Positions 46,007-58,406 of a stretch of 64,000 bases of DNA are shown piece after piece. Within the stretch, counting starts at the first letter, position 1; the number at the start of each line of letters is the position of its first letter. Source of the stretch: Rostrohypoxylon terebratum. Taxonomy: Eukaryota; Ascomycota; Sordariomycetes; Xylariales; Hypoxylaceae. The position numbers and the translations under genes are program-made. The notes under the pieces were generated by a model. It ran no database searches and was not told the origin of the DNA. It worked only from the letters and a program-made list of their open reading frames with translations. The DNA lies in contig MU385920.1 in assembly GCA_022497145.1 (NCBI GenBank), positions 62,001 through 126,000 on the forward strand, in the 5' to 3' direction.

Positions 46007-48958
46007 ATGTATGTGGCTTGCCAAGAGGGAACATTGACTCCTTTAATTGACTTCCTCTCGCAATCGCTTAGAATGTGCCGTGCAGTGATACCCGACACGG
46101 AAGACACGGGAGGCTTTAATAATCAAAGTGTTCGCCTCCTGTCCCATAAATGTGATGCTGTCTCGACAACCTTAAACGTTCAAGATGACTAACGTTTTGC
46201 TCCTAGGACTAACTCCAAGCCCACCACCTTGCCAGACATACAGTACATCCCCCGTGACGACTTTTACTTGCGTCCAGTGTAACAGTCTAGCATTTTGTGA
46301 ATCATGCTGGCCGAAATGGGTACTCCATGTTCCTGGGTCCGTTGGTAGTGAGTACCCATTTCAAAACCACACACCTTCCCATCTTATACTTGATGGATGA
46401 AATCATTTAATATGGATGAATTCCTTCCCTCGTTGCCTATACAGAACCTAGAGAATTAGGAAATCCACAGCCAAAGCTGACTACCGCAGTGGGCGGAAAT
46501 CCACACGAAAAAGCAGATCCGGTGGTGGTCGAAATACTCCGCCAAATATTGGAATCAGTCCGTACGGAAGCAGAACATGAAGCCGAAGTGGTTCGGGATC
46601 GGGAATGACATGGTTTGGTTTCGGCCGAGACTCTTCCGGACATCCTATTTTCTAGGACTATGGGAGGTTCGCTGCGATCATGAGCGAAAGCCATTCAAGT
46701 GGAATCGCGGAATGATATCCGCAGCTTATCTCTTTCATAGGTGAAACAGGTAACAGTATTTCCTCGTCTTTCAACTACTTACCCCCTCGTATATGGAAAT
46801 TTCAATTTCTATCATGGCCAGGACAGTATGGCAGGGTCTTTTTTACATAGAAACAGTTAACCAAGAAATAGGGGCCGGGAAGAGCACCCCAGTCAAGCTT
46901 TTGATAGACTGTCAGAGTTCGCGTTCTTCGAAAGGTATCTGTCACTTTAGCCCAGCTACGCCTTCAAGTCATGATTATATCCCAACCATTCTGGACGTCC
47001 ATCGTTATGCGCATCCACCAACTATCCTTATCAATACCCCTTTGCTATTTGTAGATTGCGAATGATTCAGTGGCGGCGAGGCGATGCCTAAAGCTCTGCG
47101 GCATCTTCCATTCGATGGCCGAGGAGAGGGACGTTCGCCTCAAGGGGATATTGAAAGCCTACTAGGATCAAGATACAACTATCATGTTCCAATGCTTACC
47201 TGCATAGCGGGGGAGTAAATGATATCGTCGAATTAAAGGCACTACAGGCGATTGAGAAGATTCTGGGACCGAAACCCCTGTTCAATTTTTCTGCGATTCG
47301 TTTGTTGGTTCAAGATGTCTAAGCAAGATCACTTTATGATTAGAGAACAAACTCACTAATACTTGGAAGTGCCGGTGGTATCACAGCTCTTGGAATAGGG
47401 GTCAAAGGGTAGGAACAAAACTACTAAAGAGTTCAAGACTCTGTATCATGAAGCCTTCACACTTGGAACAATGATTAATAGTTTACCGCTCTTCAAAAAT
47501 CTATCTAGCACTTATCACGGCAGCATATATAAAACGAAGCCACTGGAAGTAGCACTCAAGACTTTCCAATCAGAGTTTTTTGGGGGGTATTCAGTCTCAA
47601 CATGAGATGTCTATCAGAGTTGCGATTACTTATACAACCGCTTCCGGAGGTAGAGATGTGGTATTCTCTAACTATAATCGGCCAGATCCCACAGATAGCA
47701 GTACATGCTATGATCGTTTCCATCTACAAGACGCTCACCCTGCATTCATTCAAAAAGAAATCCACATTCCTAACCTGACAGAGGGATAAGTGCTCACGCA
47801 ACTACTGCTGCCATATCTTGCTTCAAGATGATTCAAAGGAGAAAACGGGAGACCAATACGTTGGAACTACCTCACAGAACGCTTGTCCAGTTTAGGTAGT
47901 ACATCAGGAAACAAGATCGATATGGAGCGATATTGCCAACTTACCTCCGGACGTTATGCTTTCCGTTGATACGGGCTGTTGTATCAAAGATGGTTATACG
48001 CCTCAAAGTGGAAAGTCTACCGATGCTCTGAGCTCGACGAGCGTGTTTCCCTTAGCTACAATTGGGAACCCATTCACAAGATCAGCTAGAAAGGTTGGTA
48101 AGACTGATGATCGAGCCTGCAATCGCATCTGGAACATGTCTGTCAGTAGACAATTCACGTCAGCTCCATTTAACATGACAGAGGAACTTCAACGCTATGT
48201 CTGTATTTCTCCTGAGCTTCATATCCCAGCGGTAAAGTTTGATGATATCCAAAGAGTTGATGAAGTTGAACGAGAAGCAGAAGAAGCGCTCTAAAAGAAC
48301 ATGCTAGTAGTCAAAGAGGTGGCATATAGATTGATAGCAAGCACGTTTTTTTTCGAGAAGGAAGTTGGCTCTGTTAAACTAACAACTTCCGGCTACACAT
48401 ATAAAGGTAACTCTCGTGTCTAAATATTCACCTCTTTCACTACGATTGGACTAACACTAGGTATCTAGGATCGATGTGCTGCAGACTACGGAGTTGGTCC
48501 GACGAGATGAAAAGTCTCGGGGCCTTTTTCATATCAGTTCTCAAGGGAAACTTCAGGCGTTACTTCTTAATCGAAGGCGATATTCCCTGAGGAAGAGCAC
48601 AGCACATTGTACTAACTGAAGCCGCCATTCGCAACGTGCAACGACAGGGTTACTTCGATATAGAACCTATTCAGGCTACTGCTCTGAAAGAATACACAGC
48701 GATTAAGATATCGCTCTGTCTGCAGGGCGCGTCTGGCTTTTCCGGGGGGGTCACGCTGCCAATCAGCGGGTTCCCGCGCCAACTGATAATTGAGGATGCC
48801 AATTATGCAGGTGTGTTGCCACATCCTCATGATCCGAGTCGCGAGCCCAATATGATTGCTAACACAATTAAGCAGGCTCATACCCGGGACCAAGCTTTTT
48901 TGCCCGATCTAATTCACAAGATTCATCCAAGGAACGAACGGCAAGATCTGATATCTTG
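46007..48958 (+). pseudogene. Decayed patatin-like phospholipase gene with zinc-binding and GTPase-like parts
   Basis: Fragments of one large fungal protein type appear in order on plus but in changing frames with many stops. They are: CQEGTLTPLIDFLSQSLRMC (46016 on); a Cys-rich B-box-like piece, FTCVQCNSLAFCESCWPKW, near 46262-46318; NPHEKADPVVVEILRQILES (about 46488); a P-loop remnant GAGKSTPVKLLID (about 46875) followed by HDYIP...DVHRY and LLFVDCE, a GTPase-like core; GGVNDIVELKALQAIEKILG (about 47208) and GSAGGITALGIGVKG (about 47365), the patatin glycine-rich and nucleophile regions; TYHGSIYKTKPLEVALKTF; PDVMLSVDTG (47952 on); then C-terminal pieces ELQRYVCISPELHIPAVKF and QRQGYFDIEPIQA. 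At least six frame changes or stops, and the loss of the first Gly of GxSxG, show it is not functional as read. Introns explain only some breaks. Boundaries are approximate. Confidence 0.65.
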
Positions 48959-48960
48959 AA

Positions 48961-51113
48961 TTCAATGATCAAGCTTTCGTTAATGCCAGAATCATTACCA
49001 GAGTTGCCAGAGTCTCCGGCGCCAATGCCCGAGCTCCCTTCCGAGGAGACACAGGTGTCTACACGCAAAAGTTTGGGTATTGGATTGCCGGAGTTAGAGG
49101 GATCTCTGAGGATCTGATGCGCGATTTTTGTTAAATCTAGATATGTTGAGAGATGCAGCCACTTTGCCCGGTAGCTTGTATTAGCGTTCTAAGAGAGTAT
49201 ACTAGAGTGATGATCTCCGAATATGTAGTATACTGCGGACAATTAGCTTCATCCTTTGCTTCTTATCATAGAGTACGCCTTTCTACGATGAGATTAATGT
49301 GCACTGAGTATATACAGATTAGCGCGGTATTTTAAGACCATCTTCCTTACACTAATAGTAGAATCCTGTTTGATTACTGTGAAGAGACGTTTGAGCAATG
49401 GGTCCTGTCCTTACGCCCCGCCGTGTCGATGGTGGCGCTGGAGATCCATATACTACTAGGTATCTGGCATCACCTCCGTGCCGCGCACGCGAATACACCA
49501 AACACAATTCCCGAAACACCTAATAGTAACTTTGCGTGAGGTTACTTTAAAGAAATCTTGGACTGATTGATCTGACTTGAGGCTCATACAACGAAAGATC
49601 AAGAATTACTCGCATCTGTATGTATGTCTTTACCAAAGAACTGGGATGTATTACCAGAGTATCGTCAGCTATGTAGTACTCGTATCTTTTAGTTGTATCT
49701 GTATCAAAGAGTACTTTTATGATACTTACCCCTGAGCAGCCAATCTTCATCAGTGCTCAGTGCTACGCGTCCCGCATGCCCCACTTAATACTTAATTAGC
49801 CTGCCATCGAGCAGAGCGAGATTAAATTAAAAGATTCCAAGTGCCAAGATTGAACTTTTAATAATCCTTCGTATTCTTTTCACCAATTCCTTCTTTGCTT
49901 TCCAGTCGAACGATTATCATTTCGAAATCGACGAACCCACGGCTTATTACTGTATGATTACTGTATGATTACCGACCTAAGATCTGCGATGGCAGTCGCA
50001 GAAGGAGATCTTGATGCCATCGTTCGGATGAGCAAGGCTCTATTATCCGAAGTCATCTGACTGTCTCGAAGTCTTGGTTTTGTCACTATGCCATTTCTTT
50101 TTCTCACCCACCCTCTTCCGGTCCAGCAGCCATGTTGAAGGGTCTGTGCACTCACTCTACGGATCCTCAAGGCCGACTATGCCACGAATGAACCGACTGA
50201 ACCGACTGAACCGCTATATAATGAGATTATTATAAGATGGATAATATAGTGTGAGTCTGTGGGATATAACTTTATCTCTCTATAACAGGTTTTCAAACAC
50301 CCAAAGGGATAAGACTATATTATGTGTTTTAATAATGCTAAGCATATTTCTTACCTTACGGGAAAAACATCAAACATATTCGTCAATTTCGTTTGCCCTC
50401 GTCAACTTTAATTCCCAGATCTCGTGCGGCTGAGCCGCTCATATGACCGTGTCCACAACATTGATGAGATCTATGTCTCGCTTAAAGCTAATTGCGTTGT
50501 TTCTTCAATCAAAACGAGTCGGGGGACTTGGTATAAAAAAAGAGACGCCCTAGAAATATTCCATGTCTAATGTAACGATTGAGGTTTCATGTATATCTCC
50601 CCTTGACCGGGGTTGGGTGTCCATAGGAGTCTTGGATTCTTCAGCCTTGTATCTCCGTCCAATCACTCATCTTGCCTTCGCATCTCTGTGGAGCTAGTCG
50701 TCGACCTCGAACAGGACCCTGCCAGGTCCATGTTTGAGGATCACAGACCTTTCTCCCCACTATTGCGGAAGCCCAGGTTTATGGAGATGGCTAGAGACTG
50801 AGATCCCTCGAAACCCTCGCTTGGTGCTGAGGGCTGGTCGCTCCCCTACTTTGTATTATCACCATCTCGATTTTGCTACCTCTCTTTCTCCTCTCCCTCT
50901 CTTTCGTGTGTGTTGGCTCTGACTATCGCCGTATCGCTGTCGTCGACCACCATGGCACCGTAATTGCACTCAATTCACTGAACGCCACGCCACGCCAACA
51001 TGACTAATTCGCTTCTTGGTTAATACCTATATATAATATCTTTGAATATCTATACCCATTGAGTGGGCATTTACATTCTCTATCTGGTCGATATATCCCG
51101 CTCCGCCGACGTT
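48961..51113. other. Spacer between the pseudogene and the seven-TM gene
   Basis: A stop-limited open stretch at about 50412-50573 (ending TSRGTWYKKRDALEIFHV) looks protein-like but has no ATG and no recognised family. From about 50600 to 51060 the sequence is C/T-rich, probably the 5' leader of the next gene. No other gene was seen. Confidence 0.4.
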
Positions 51114-54100
51114 ATGGCGACTCCAGGAATAACGCAGGCCCTGCTGGGCGCCTTTTTCTTCGGCATTTTGTTTAACGCGGCATCAGCTGCCCTGGTTTTG
51201 TACGTTATAGGTCATGGCTCAACAATCTTTCGGGACGGCCTGAGGCTGGTCCTCATACTATTTCTCTTATCTTCCGCCGCTTGGGCATTGGTCGAATTCA
51301 TCGCCACTGTTATCGAGCCTACCGCAGGCATCTCTTGTCAGATTGCGGCGGTCTTCTCGTCTGTCTTTGATCAGCTAGGGAAAATCTTCATCGAACAGTA
51401 TTTGATATGGGCGGCACGAGGGGAAGGAAAGAAGGCGGGTTTGAGTTTGGTACCGCAAATCCTTCTCCTTGGACGATTTGGTGTTGGTATGGCATTTATA
51501 GGACTTACGGGAAACGAGTTCAACCCTACTTGTGTGCCCGTATCCAAAGCATTACCCGTCGCTATCACTACCATCGCGTTAGACGCCGTCATTTTCGGCC
51601 TGTTAGCTATCCAAGTTGTATCCATGGGCTCGACGAAGGACAATGCGAGCAGCCCACGTGCCCCGAAGAAAAGTGTCGGCATGGTTGTCCTTGGCTTAGG
51701 AATATGGATAGGGGTTAGTATCATGGATGTGTTATGTGAATTCCGGTGCTAATTGTCTACAGATGAGCGTGGTCCTTCTCCTAGGCATAAGGTCGACTGA
51801 GTTGGTATTGAGAACTACACTCCCTGCTCTTGGCTTGGCGATCTTAGTTGGTACGTATTCAACTTTAATGATGTTTGCCTTAATCGCTAATTAGGATAAA
51901 GCACTGGTGACTGTGCTCTCGGGATCACTTGTCATTCCTCGAGGTCCACCTCCGCGACGACCGGACTCTCCGATGACTCGAGACATGGGTAGGGACTTGT
52001 CGTCTTCAGACTCTGCTGATTATCCTCCGTCTCGTTATGAGGATGTGAAGGGTGTCACTGCTACAATGTCTGTGGCCGCGTACGCCGCCCCTGCTGATGG
52101 CTCTATGCCCGTCGCTTCATTCCCGATCACACCGACACCTGATCAAGGAAGAACCAAGAAACACACCAAATCCAAGAGTTCGGCAAGCAAGCTCGTAATC
52201 TCGAAGCCGGTTATTGTGGAGCAAGAAGGCATGAATAATCCCCTAGACAGAATACCGACCGTCGATCTTGCCACCGCCGCAAATTTCGAAAGGGAACGAC
52301 GGATGAAGTTGGCACAGCGGGGATCGACTCTTATCGCACAGCGACCAGCTCCACAACCACCGACTGCTGAAGGACAAGATGGAATACTTTCTAGGGAAAT
52401 TAGTACGAAGAGGAAGCAAGTTGCGCCTGCGACCTTAGCACAATTAGGGAGATCGGTTTCGACTAAGACGACCAAGACGACCACGGGGCTTTCCGTAGAA
52501 GCAAACGCATCTTCTACTTCCTCGGAACTATCGCCTGGCACTGACAAGATTAGGAGGAGATCACCTCGCCAACCCCTTGCACCAGCAATTCCGTCGACTT
52601 TCCAACCGATCCGACCTGGCGAGCCAATTCGTATACCAATCCCAAGGCCTCGTACCCCGCCTGAATCACCGAAGCCTGAATCGGTGAAGACTCCGCTCCA
52701 AAGACGTCCGACAACAGGGCTTCCATCAAATCCTCGGGCACAAGCATTGAAAGCAGCGAGGGAAGCCGAAAGCCAGAGGCAAGAAACCGTGATGTTCGTC
52801 AATAATATTGTGTACGATGACCCGAGCGCTGTGGATAATATCGTGCAAGGAGCCTCCAAGACGCCCGCAGCACCCCTCAATTCTCGTGATTCGGTTGTCA
52901 ACCGACCTCGCCCAATCCCTAGGAAAGGTGATAAAGATCGCCAAGTTTTCCCTGCGGAGCTCTCGCCCAGCCAGAATCACCGACGATCAAAATCAGCCGG
53001 CTCGGTTGCAAGTAGGAAGTCCATCCTTCAGTCCATGCCTGGAAGTCCTACGCAGCTACCTCCTTTGCCGCCACCCCCTAAGAGTGCCGGCAACGCACAG
53101 CGACCCCTTCCTAATAACACGAAGAGTATGACATTTGACGAGAAGATGAGTTTCTTGTACACGACTCCTCTTAGCGCTCCCTCGACAGGCAATGCTTCAG
53201 AAAAGCGACGGTCTGAAGTCCCCCAGATCCCTCCTCTACCAGCGACTTTTTTGGCCGACGCACCGCCACCCAAGACCGAGAGCATCCCCGAACCCGACTC
53301 TATTAGCGAAAGAAGAGTGTCTAAGACAACTGACAGGAGTTCCATTCGGACCACGAGCATTCTTGGCATCGAGGATATCCCACCTCAACTTGTATCAAAG
53401 GCTGAAAGCTCTCGTAATGCAGTCAACGAAGTAGGCCAGTCTTGGCTTCCCGGGATTTCGGCTGAGAATGACAGACAAAAGCGCCCGTCGGATGAGAAGA
53501 ACAACCGGAGGTCGTCCCCAGTTCTTCCAGAAGCAAGCCGTTTCAGCATGTCATCCATGAAAACCGAAAGCAGGGTCCGAGATGATGACAGGAGTACTAT
53601 CTGGGGATCCGTACACTCACCAGTGGTTGCCGTTGATATCCAACAAGCACGACGACTCAATGCTCGGTCAACGTACATTCAGAACTCTCAAAACTCTCGT
53701 ATATCCGAGGAACCGATAGAACGTAGTTCTTATGCTAATATTCCGGACGAGGTTATGGAGGTAATGTTGGATACATCGGATAGTCCGGTCGATCAACAGA
53801 AGTCTCCCGAGAAGCCCGTGCAAGAGATTCCCACATTTCATCACCGAATTGGCGAGGAATGCCCGACATTCTCTACCAGAAAGGAGAAGCTAAGGTCGAG
53901 GAAGATGCCCCCGCCAGCTCCCCTCGTTCTCAACACGAAGAGCAGCAAAAGAGCGATAGTAATTCAAACTGCAGAACCCTCGCCACTAGAGTCGCCTGAG
54001 GCTGCGTACCAGATGATCCAGGCTCAATTAAAGCGGTTTGAGCAACCGAACCGGGATTCAGCAGGGAGCCAAGGTGGGCGCCTGGCGCTTTTAGAGAACC

Positions 54101-57100
54101 TGGAGCGTGAGATGGGTCAACTAGAAAACAAATGGCAAAGCCGCGTCGATCGTGATTCTATGTCAAGCATCGGTACTACAACGTCCAAGGGGTCGCGCCC
54201 ACCTTCAATCGCTGAACGCAGAGCATCCCGGAGGGCATCCCTGCGCAATGCAACCTTGCGATCTAAAAATCAAGAAACTACCGGCACACCTTCATCTCAA
54301 AGCTCCGGGATGAGCTCCGAAAACACACAGGCCAGCGCCTGGCAAGCTCGTCTTGCCGAGGCCCAGATGGAATACATGAAGAGCACTCCCGACCTACTCA
54401 TGAAACGCAACAACCTTAACTTCCTTTCTGTTTCTAAGGCTGCGCTAGGTAGCCCAAGTCCTCCTGACACCGACGAGTCTGATTACGATAATGAAGCACC
54501 CGGTAGCGTACAGCCACTGCAGCCAACGGTATACCAACCGGTGACCCAGGCGCATGAGCTCTGGAAACCGCAGTCGCCTGTTCAGCACCCGGTCAGCTCA
54601 GGTCTTTGGGTTTTCGTAGCCAAGGCGTCTGCTCGGACCAACGAAGTTGACGAACTCCCGGGCTTATCTGTACGTCCGGCGATTAGAAAAATCTCGGGCT
54701 CGCTATTAATAGAAAGCACGCGTCTATGGGAAAAGCCGACTAAGAACGGAAGCACTAGTGCGATGGAAGGGCTATGGAAGAAGTATGATCCTTTAGGATC
54801 GAGTGGGGCCGTTACCCGCCGCGTCACCATTCGCCCGCCTCGCAGGAACAAGCGTGCCACATTATTGCCGGACATCCTCGAGAATCCTGAGCCCTTACCG
54901 GACAAACGAGGGACTTTAGGTCTCTTCCAATTCCCTTGGGGAGAAAAGAGCGAAAATGCTAGCATCCAACCTCGACCTACCCGCATGTTCATGGCTATGC
55001 CAGGAACTATGACAACGGGAGGTCCAAAGATTAATGCAGCATTAGAAGCGAAGTCAAAGCAATTGGAAGCTGAAGAGTTCACGACATCGTTCTTCGACGA
55101 CTACGAAGCGGAAGAGGAAGGCGACAACTTCGCCTTCTCAGACAGCGATAACGAGGGTGACGATTTCGACGAGAGCACGCTTTGGGAGATTGCCAGCTTG
55201 CTTAAGTCCGATAGTGTACCTTCGAAGAATAGTTTGCTTCCCTTGCCTTTGCAGATCCCCGAATACGCCCGGTCACCCGTCTCCGCGAATAACATCGCTG
55301 AGCAAGCAGCTGAGGAGTATCGTGATGATGATGGTTTAGTGTTGGAGGAGCCAATTCCAGCAGACCGCCTACCCCGCCCGACTTCGGAACCTGCATTAGT
55401 TCAGACTCTACTCTGGGCCCAACAAGAAGTCATGCAAGTCAACACTGTCGGTCTACCTCAACCGGATTCTCACATCTGGAGGAGTTACCTCGTAGATCCC
55501 GCAATAATGACCCGATCAAAGTTCCAACTTGAAGGTATCCCTTCGATTGAAAGCAACGAGTTATGGGAACCGAAGCCCAAGAACAGCAGTATAGCAAACA
55601 CTGGGCTACTATGGAGCGCAAGCAAGCCAACCCACAAGACCCTAGCCGTCTCACCGAAGGCGAAGACAGTTCCACATAACAAGGCTTTATGGGTAAGACC
55701 TATCGCTACTTTAACTTCAGAAATTCGAGGTCTGTTCAGCACTAGTCACTCTAGGGCTGACTACCGACGAACGTCTAAATTGCCTGCTGCGATTGCGATG
55801 GAGAGGAAGCCTCGCACCGTAGAGGTACACTTGGAAAAGTTGACCTCGACAACTCTTTGGGGAGGAAAGGTCACAACTAAGTCTGCCTTTATGTGGGAGA
55901 AGCCCACTATCGTCTATGCCGATGAGCATGATGGTCTCTTCGACAGCAACAAGCCCAGGTCCGACTTTCGTAGGAGTACGAAAGAACCTGCTGCTATTTC
56001 CACGAAAAGAGCCGCTCGCACGATTGAGAAGCCGTTAGCGAAACTGAGCACGAATAACTTATGGGTTCGGGAAATTATCGCTTCGCCTCAACCCGTCACA
56101 GGCGCCCAGTTATTCGTGTCTAAGAAGTCCGTGATGACTACCCGATCAGTTGACACGGATGCTGCGATTAAAGTCTCATCAACTCCCTTGTGGCGAAAGC
56201 CAGAGATAAGCCCAGAGTCTGAGTACGAAGGTCTATTTAATGCCAGCGTGGCTAGGAACAACTACCGCAGAACTTCGAAAGCCCCAGCAGCCATCTTGGT
56301 TGTTAAGAAGCCTCGTGTGAATAACGAGCCGCTGCCAGTACTTGCAACAACTAGCCTCTGGACTGGAGAGTCTTCAGAGTCCAAGTCCGAGTTCGCTGCT
56401 TCTACCCCCGAGTTAATTGAGACACGTGAGATTCCAGCATCGATTGTAACGAAATCGATGTGGGAAAAGTCTACTCTGCTAGTCTCGAGCTCAGAATTCG
56501 AAGGTCTATTCGACGCCAACATCATCCGAATCGATTTCCGGAGAACATCTAAGCTGCCGGCTGCGATAGACATGACGCGAATGCCTCGCAAGGTAGAAGA
56601 GCCCCTTCCAATCCTAGAAAGCACAAAGCTTTGGGAGAAGAAGTCGGAATCGATCTTCGTCCCCCCTCCAACCGGTGTTTCTCTATGGTGCAACCCTGTG
56701 GCGTCGACGCCTATCTCGTCCGGCCTCTTCCAGGTTGACCCGACTCGCAAAGTTTACCGAACAACCTCTGCAGAACCAGCCGCACTCCGAATGGTTCGAA
56801 AGCCTCGTGCCATCAACGGACCTCTAGCAGAACTCGAGTCCACGCACATCTGGACGCCGAGCCATGCCACTCCAGTCGAGATTGATTGGATTTCGATTTC
56901 TTCCGTCGGACCCAAAAGCCCCTCCCTCGCTTCCGAATCCGAAGCAAGCTCAGCGCCCTCATCACCCATGTCTGATTCATCGTCGGCCAAGACGACCGCT
57001 ACCAAGGCATCCTCAGCTAAGAGTTTCTTCAACGGTTTATTTGGACGAAAGACGAAGGAAGCGGAAGCGTCTAAGGCCCCTAAGGATTCTCTAAAGGCAG

Positions 57101-58056
57101 AGCCCGAAATCCCTGCTGTGCCGGAACTACCTGAAGAATTTGTAGTCAAGAACTTGGACGAACAGCCCCGCAAGAAGCTAGCACACATTCCTCTTCGCAA
57201 GGCGCACCGCCAGAGCGTCGCTTATCGCGCGGACTGGGACGGTGAGTTGCGAGAAGCCATCGCCGCTAGCTACCCCGGCACCATGGCCTCTCACAGGGCT
57301 TCCTACCCTCAGGATTGGGAAGCGGAACTCAAGGAGGCTATTAAGGCAAGTCACGCACCGGTCAACCTCGTTCGCAAACCCGCGACTCCTAGAGCCTGGT
57401 CCGTCGCTCTCCAAAAGGCCATCGTTGCCTCTCACCCGGAGATCAGGTTCTCGCGGGGTCAAACTCTGCCGTCACAATGGACAGCTGAGCTCCAGGATGC
57501 TATTGCTCAGAGCTACCCTGATGTTGAAACCCTCGATGTCAATGTCCGACATCCCGTCTTCATGGGTTCCATGAAGACTACTGCTGAGACGGTCCACCCG
57601 GCGATCGGCCCGAAGGTTATCAGAAGCAGAGGAAACTCTGAGAGCAAGGTTGTCGAGCCTGTTAGCTTCGATGCTGCCGTTCGACACCCTGTATTCTTCG
57701 GCTCTATGGAAACGACCGCCCAGTTCATTCATCCAGCAGTCCCTGCTAAGACGACTAAGCAGAATGCATTGAGCGCAGCACCTCAGCTCTGGACTGAGCC
57801 AGCAAAAACTGAGGTTGCGACAGAAGGTCATTTGTGGAGCCCCAGCGGCTCTGCATCGAAGGTCCAAGAGGCGTCCGAAATCACTGTTGCGCATGACAAC
57901 CTACGAAAGCCTCAGAATGCTACCCAAAGACCTGAGACGAAGGTTGACTTCAGCGAGCAAAGCATGTGGAAGCGCAGCGAACCCCAGTCTCAAAACAGGG
58001 ATTGGATGGATGACTCGATGGAGAAGCGCTTCTCGCGCATCGAGCTACGATACTAG
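51114..58056 (+). CDS. Giant protein: seven predicted membrane segments plus about 2,000-residue disordered repeat tail
   Basis: Exons 51114-51713, 51763-51850 and 51902-58056 (donors GTTAGT and GTACGT) give 2,280 residues. The start is the first ATG in frame, MATPGITQAL. Residues 8-240 hold seven hydrophobic segments (about 8-33, 43-67, 73-101, 107-131, 147-170, 188-208, 213-240). The two Cys of this part, C75 at the start of segment 3 and C140 in the loop between 4 and 5, are placed like the conserved disulphide of G-protein-coupled receptors. After residue 245 the chain is Pro/Ser/Lys-rich and presumably cytoplasmic. Residues about 1110-1880 carry recurrent LW motifs and five copies of a GLF...RRTSK.PAAI unit. 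The C-terminal 280 residues carry four W..EL..AI..S[YH] units and two VRHPVF.GSM units. I do not recognise a family; receptor function is inference from topology. Confidence 0.8.
55729..56790 (+). repeat. Five coding repeats, GLF-x5-R-x-[YF]-R-R-T-S-K-x-PAAI
   Basis: Units begin at 55729, 55933, 56230, 56503 and 56722, that is 68, 99, 91 and 73 codons apart. Cores: RADYRRTSKLPAAI, RSDFRRSTKEPAAI, RNNYRRTSKAPAAI, RIDFRRTSKLPAAI, RKVYRTTSAEPAAL. Each is followed by a K/R-x-PR-x3-EPL-like segment and an LW motif, so the true unit is longer than the core. The DNA of the copies has diverged, pointing to old duplication under protein-level constraint. Confidence 0.85.
57220..57750 (+). repeat. C-terminal coding repeats (four W..EL..AI units, two VRHPVF units)
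   Basis: Four units: ADWDGELREAIAASYPG, QDWEAELKEAIKASHAP, RAWSVALQKAIVASHPE and SQWTAELQDAIAQSYPD, spaced about 25-30 residues. Then VRHPVFMGSMKTTAETVHPA and VRHPVFFGSMETTAQFIHPA, about 40 residues apart. The first family looks like short amphipathic helices. Confidence 0.85.
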
Positions 58057-58406
58057 GTGCCTACCTAGTACTCACTCGCCTAGTAAAAAATAAGGAAAAG
58101 GAGGAAGGTTACGAATTTTTGAGGGGTCGGTGTTAACGGAGCGTTATATAAGAGGACATACTACCTGACCAATTAAGGATATACCCCTTTCACAATTGTA
58201 CAACATCTAATGGCTTGTATAGCCGCGTCAACTAGTTACCGTTCTTTTATATTTTCTTTGCATGATTTTTTTTAATTGTTGCGCGTCTAGCGTTACTGAC
58301 ATGTTATGTATGTACGCAGCGTCACGCTTGACGATATTCAGATAGCGGTATATAAAAGTCATTGAGGACTAGGTGGTAACGGGATCTTCATTCTTGTAAC
58401 CTCTGC
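58057..58406. other. Convergent 3' spacer
   Basis: 350 bases between the stops of the seven-TM gene (plus) and the alpha-xylosidase gene (minus). AT-rich around 58240-58275; nothing else recognised. Confidence 0.5.

Noticed and set aside
50412..50573. Open stretch ending TSRGTWYKKRDALEIFHV
   Set aside because: No ATG, short, no flanking exon that fits, and no recognised family; it may be a pseudogene scrap.
52143..52901. 252-codon minus-strand open frame
   Set aside because: Antisense to the low-complexity tail of the giant protein; no motif, Ser/Leu/Gly-rich composition as expected of a shadow.
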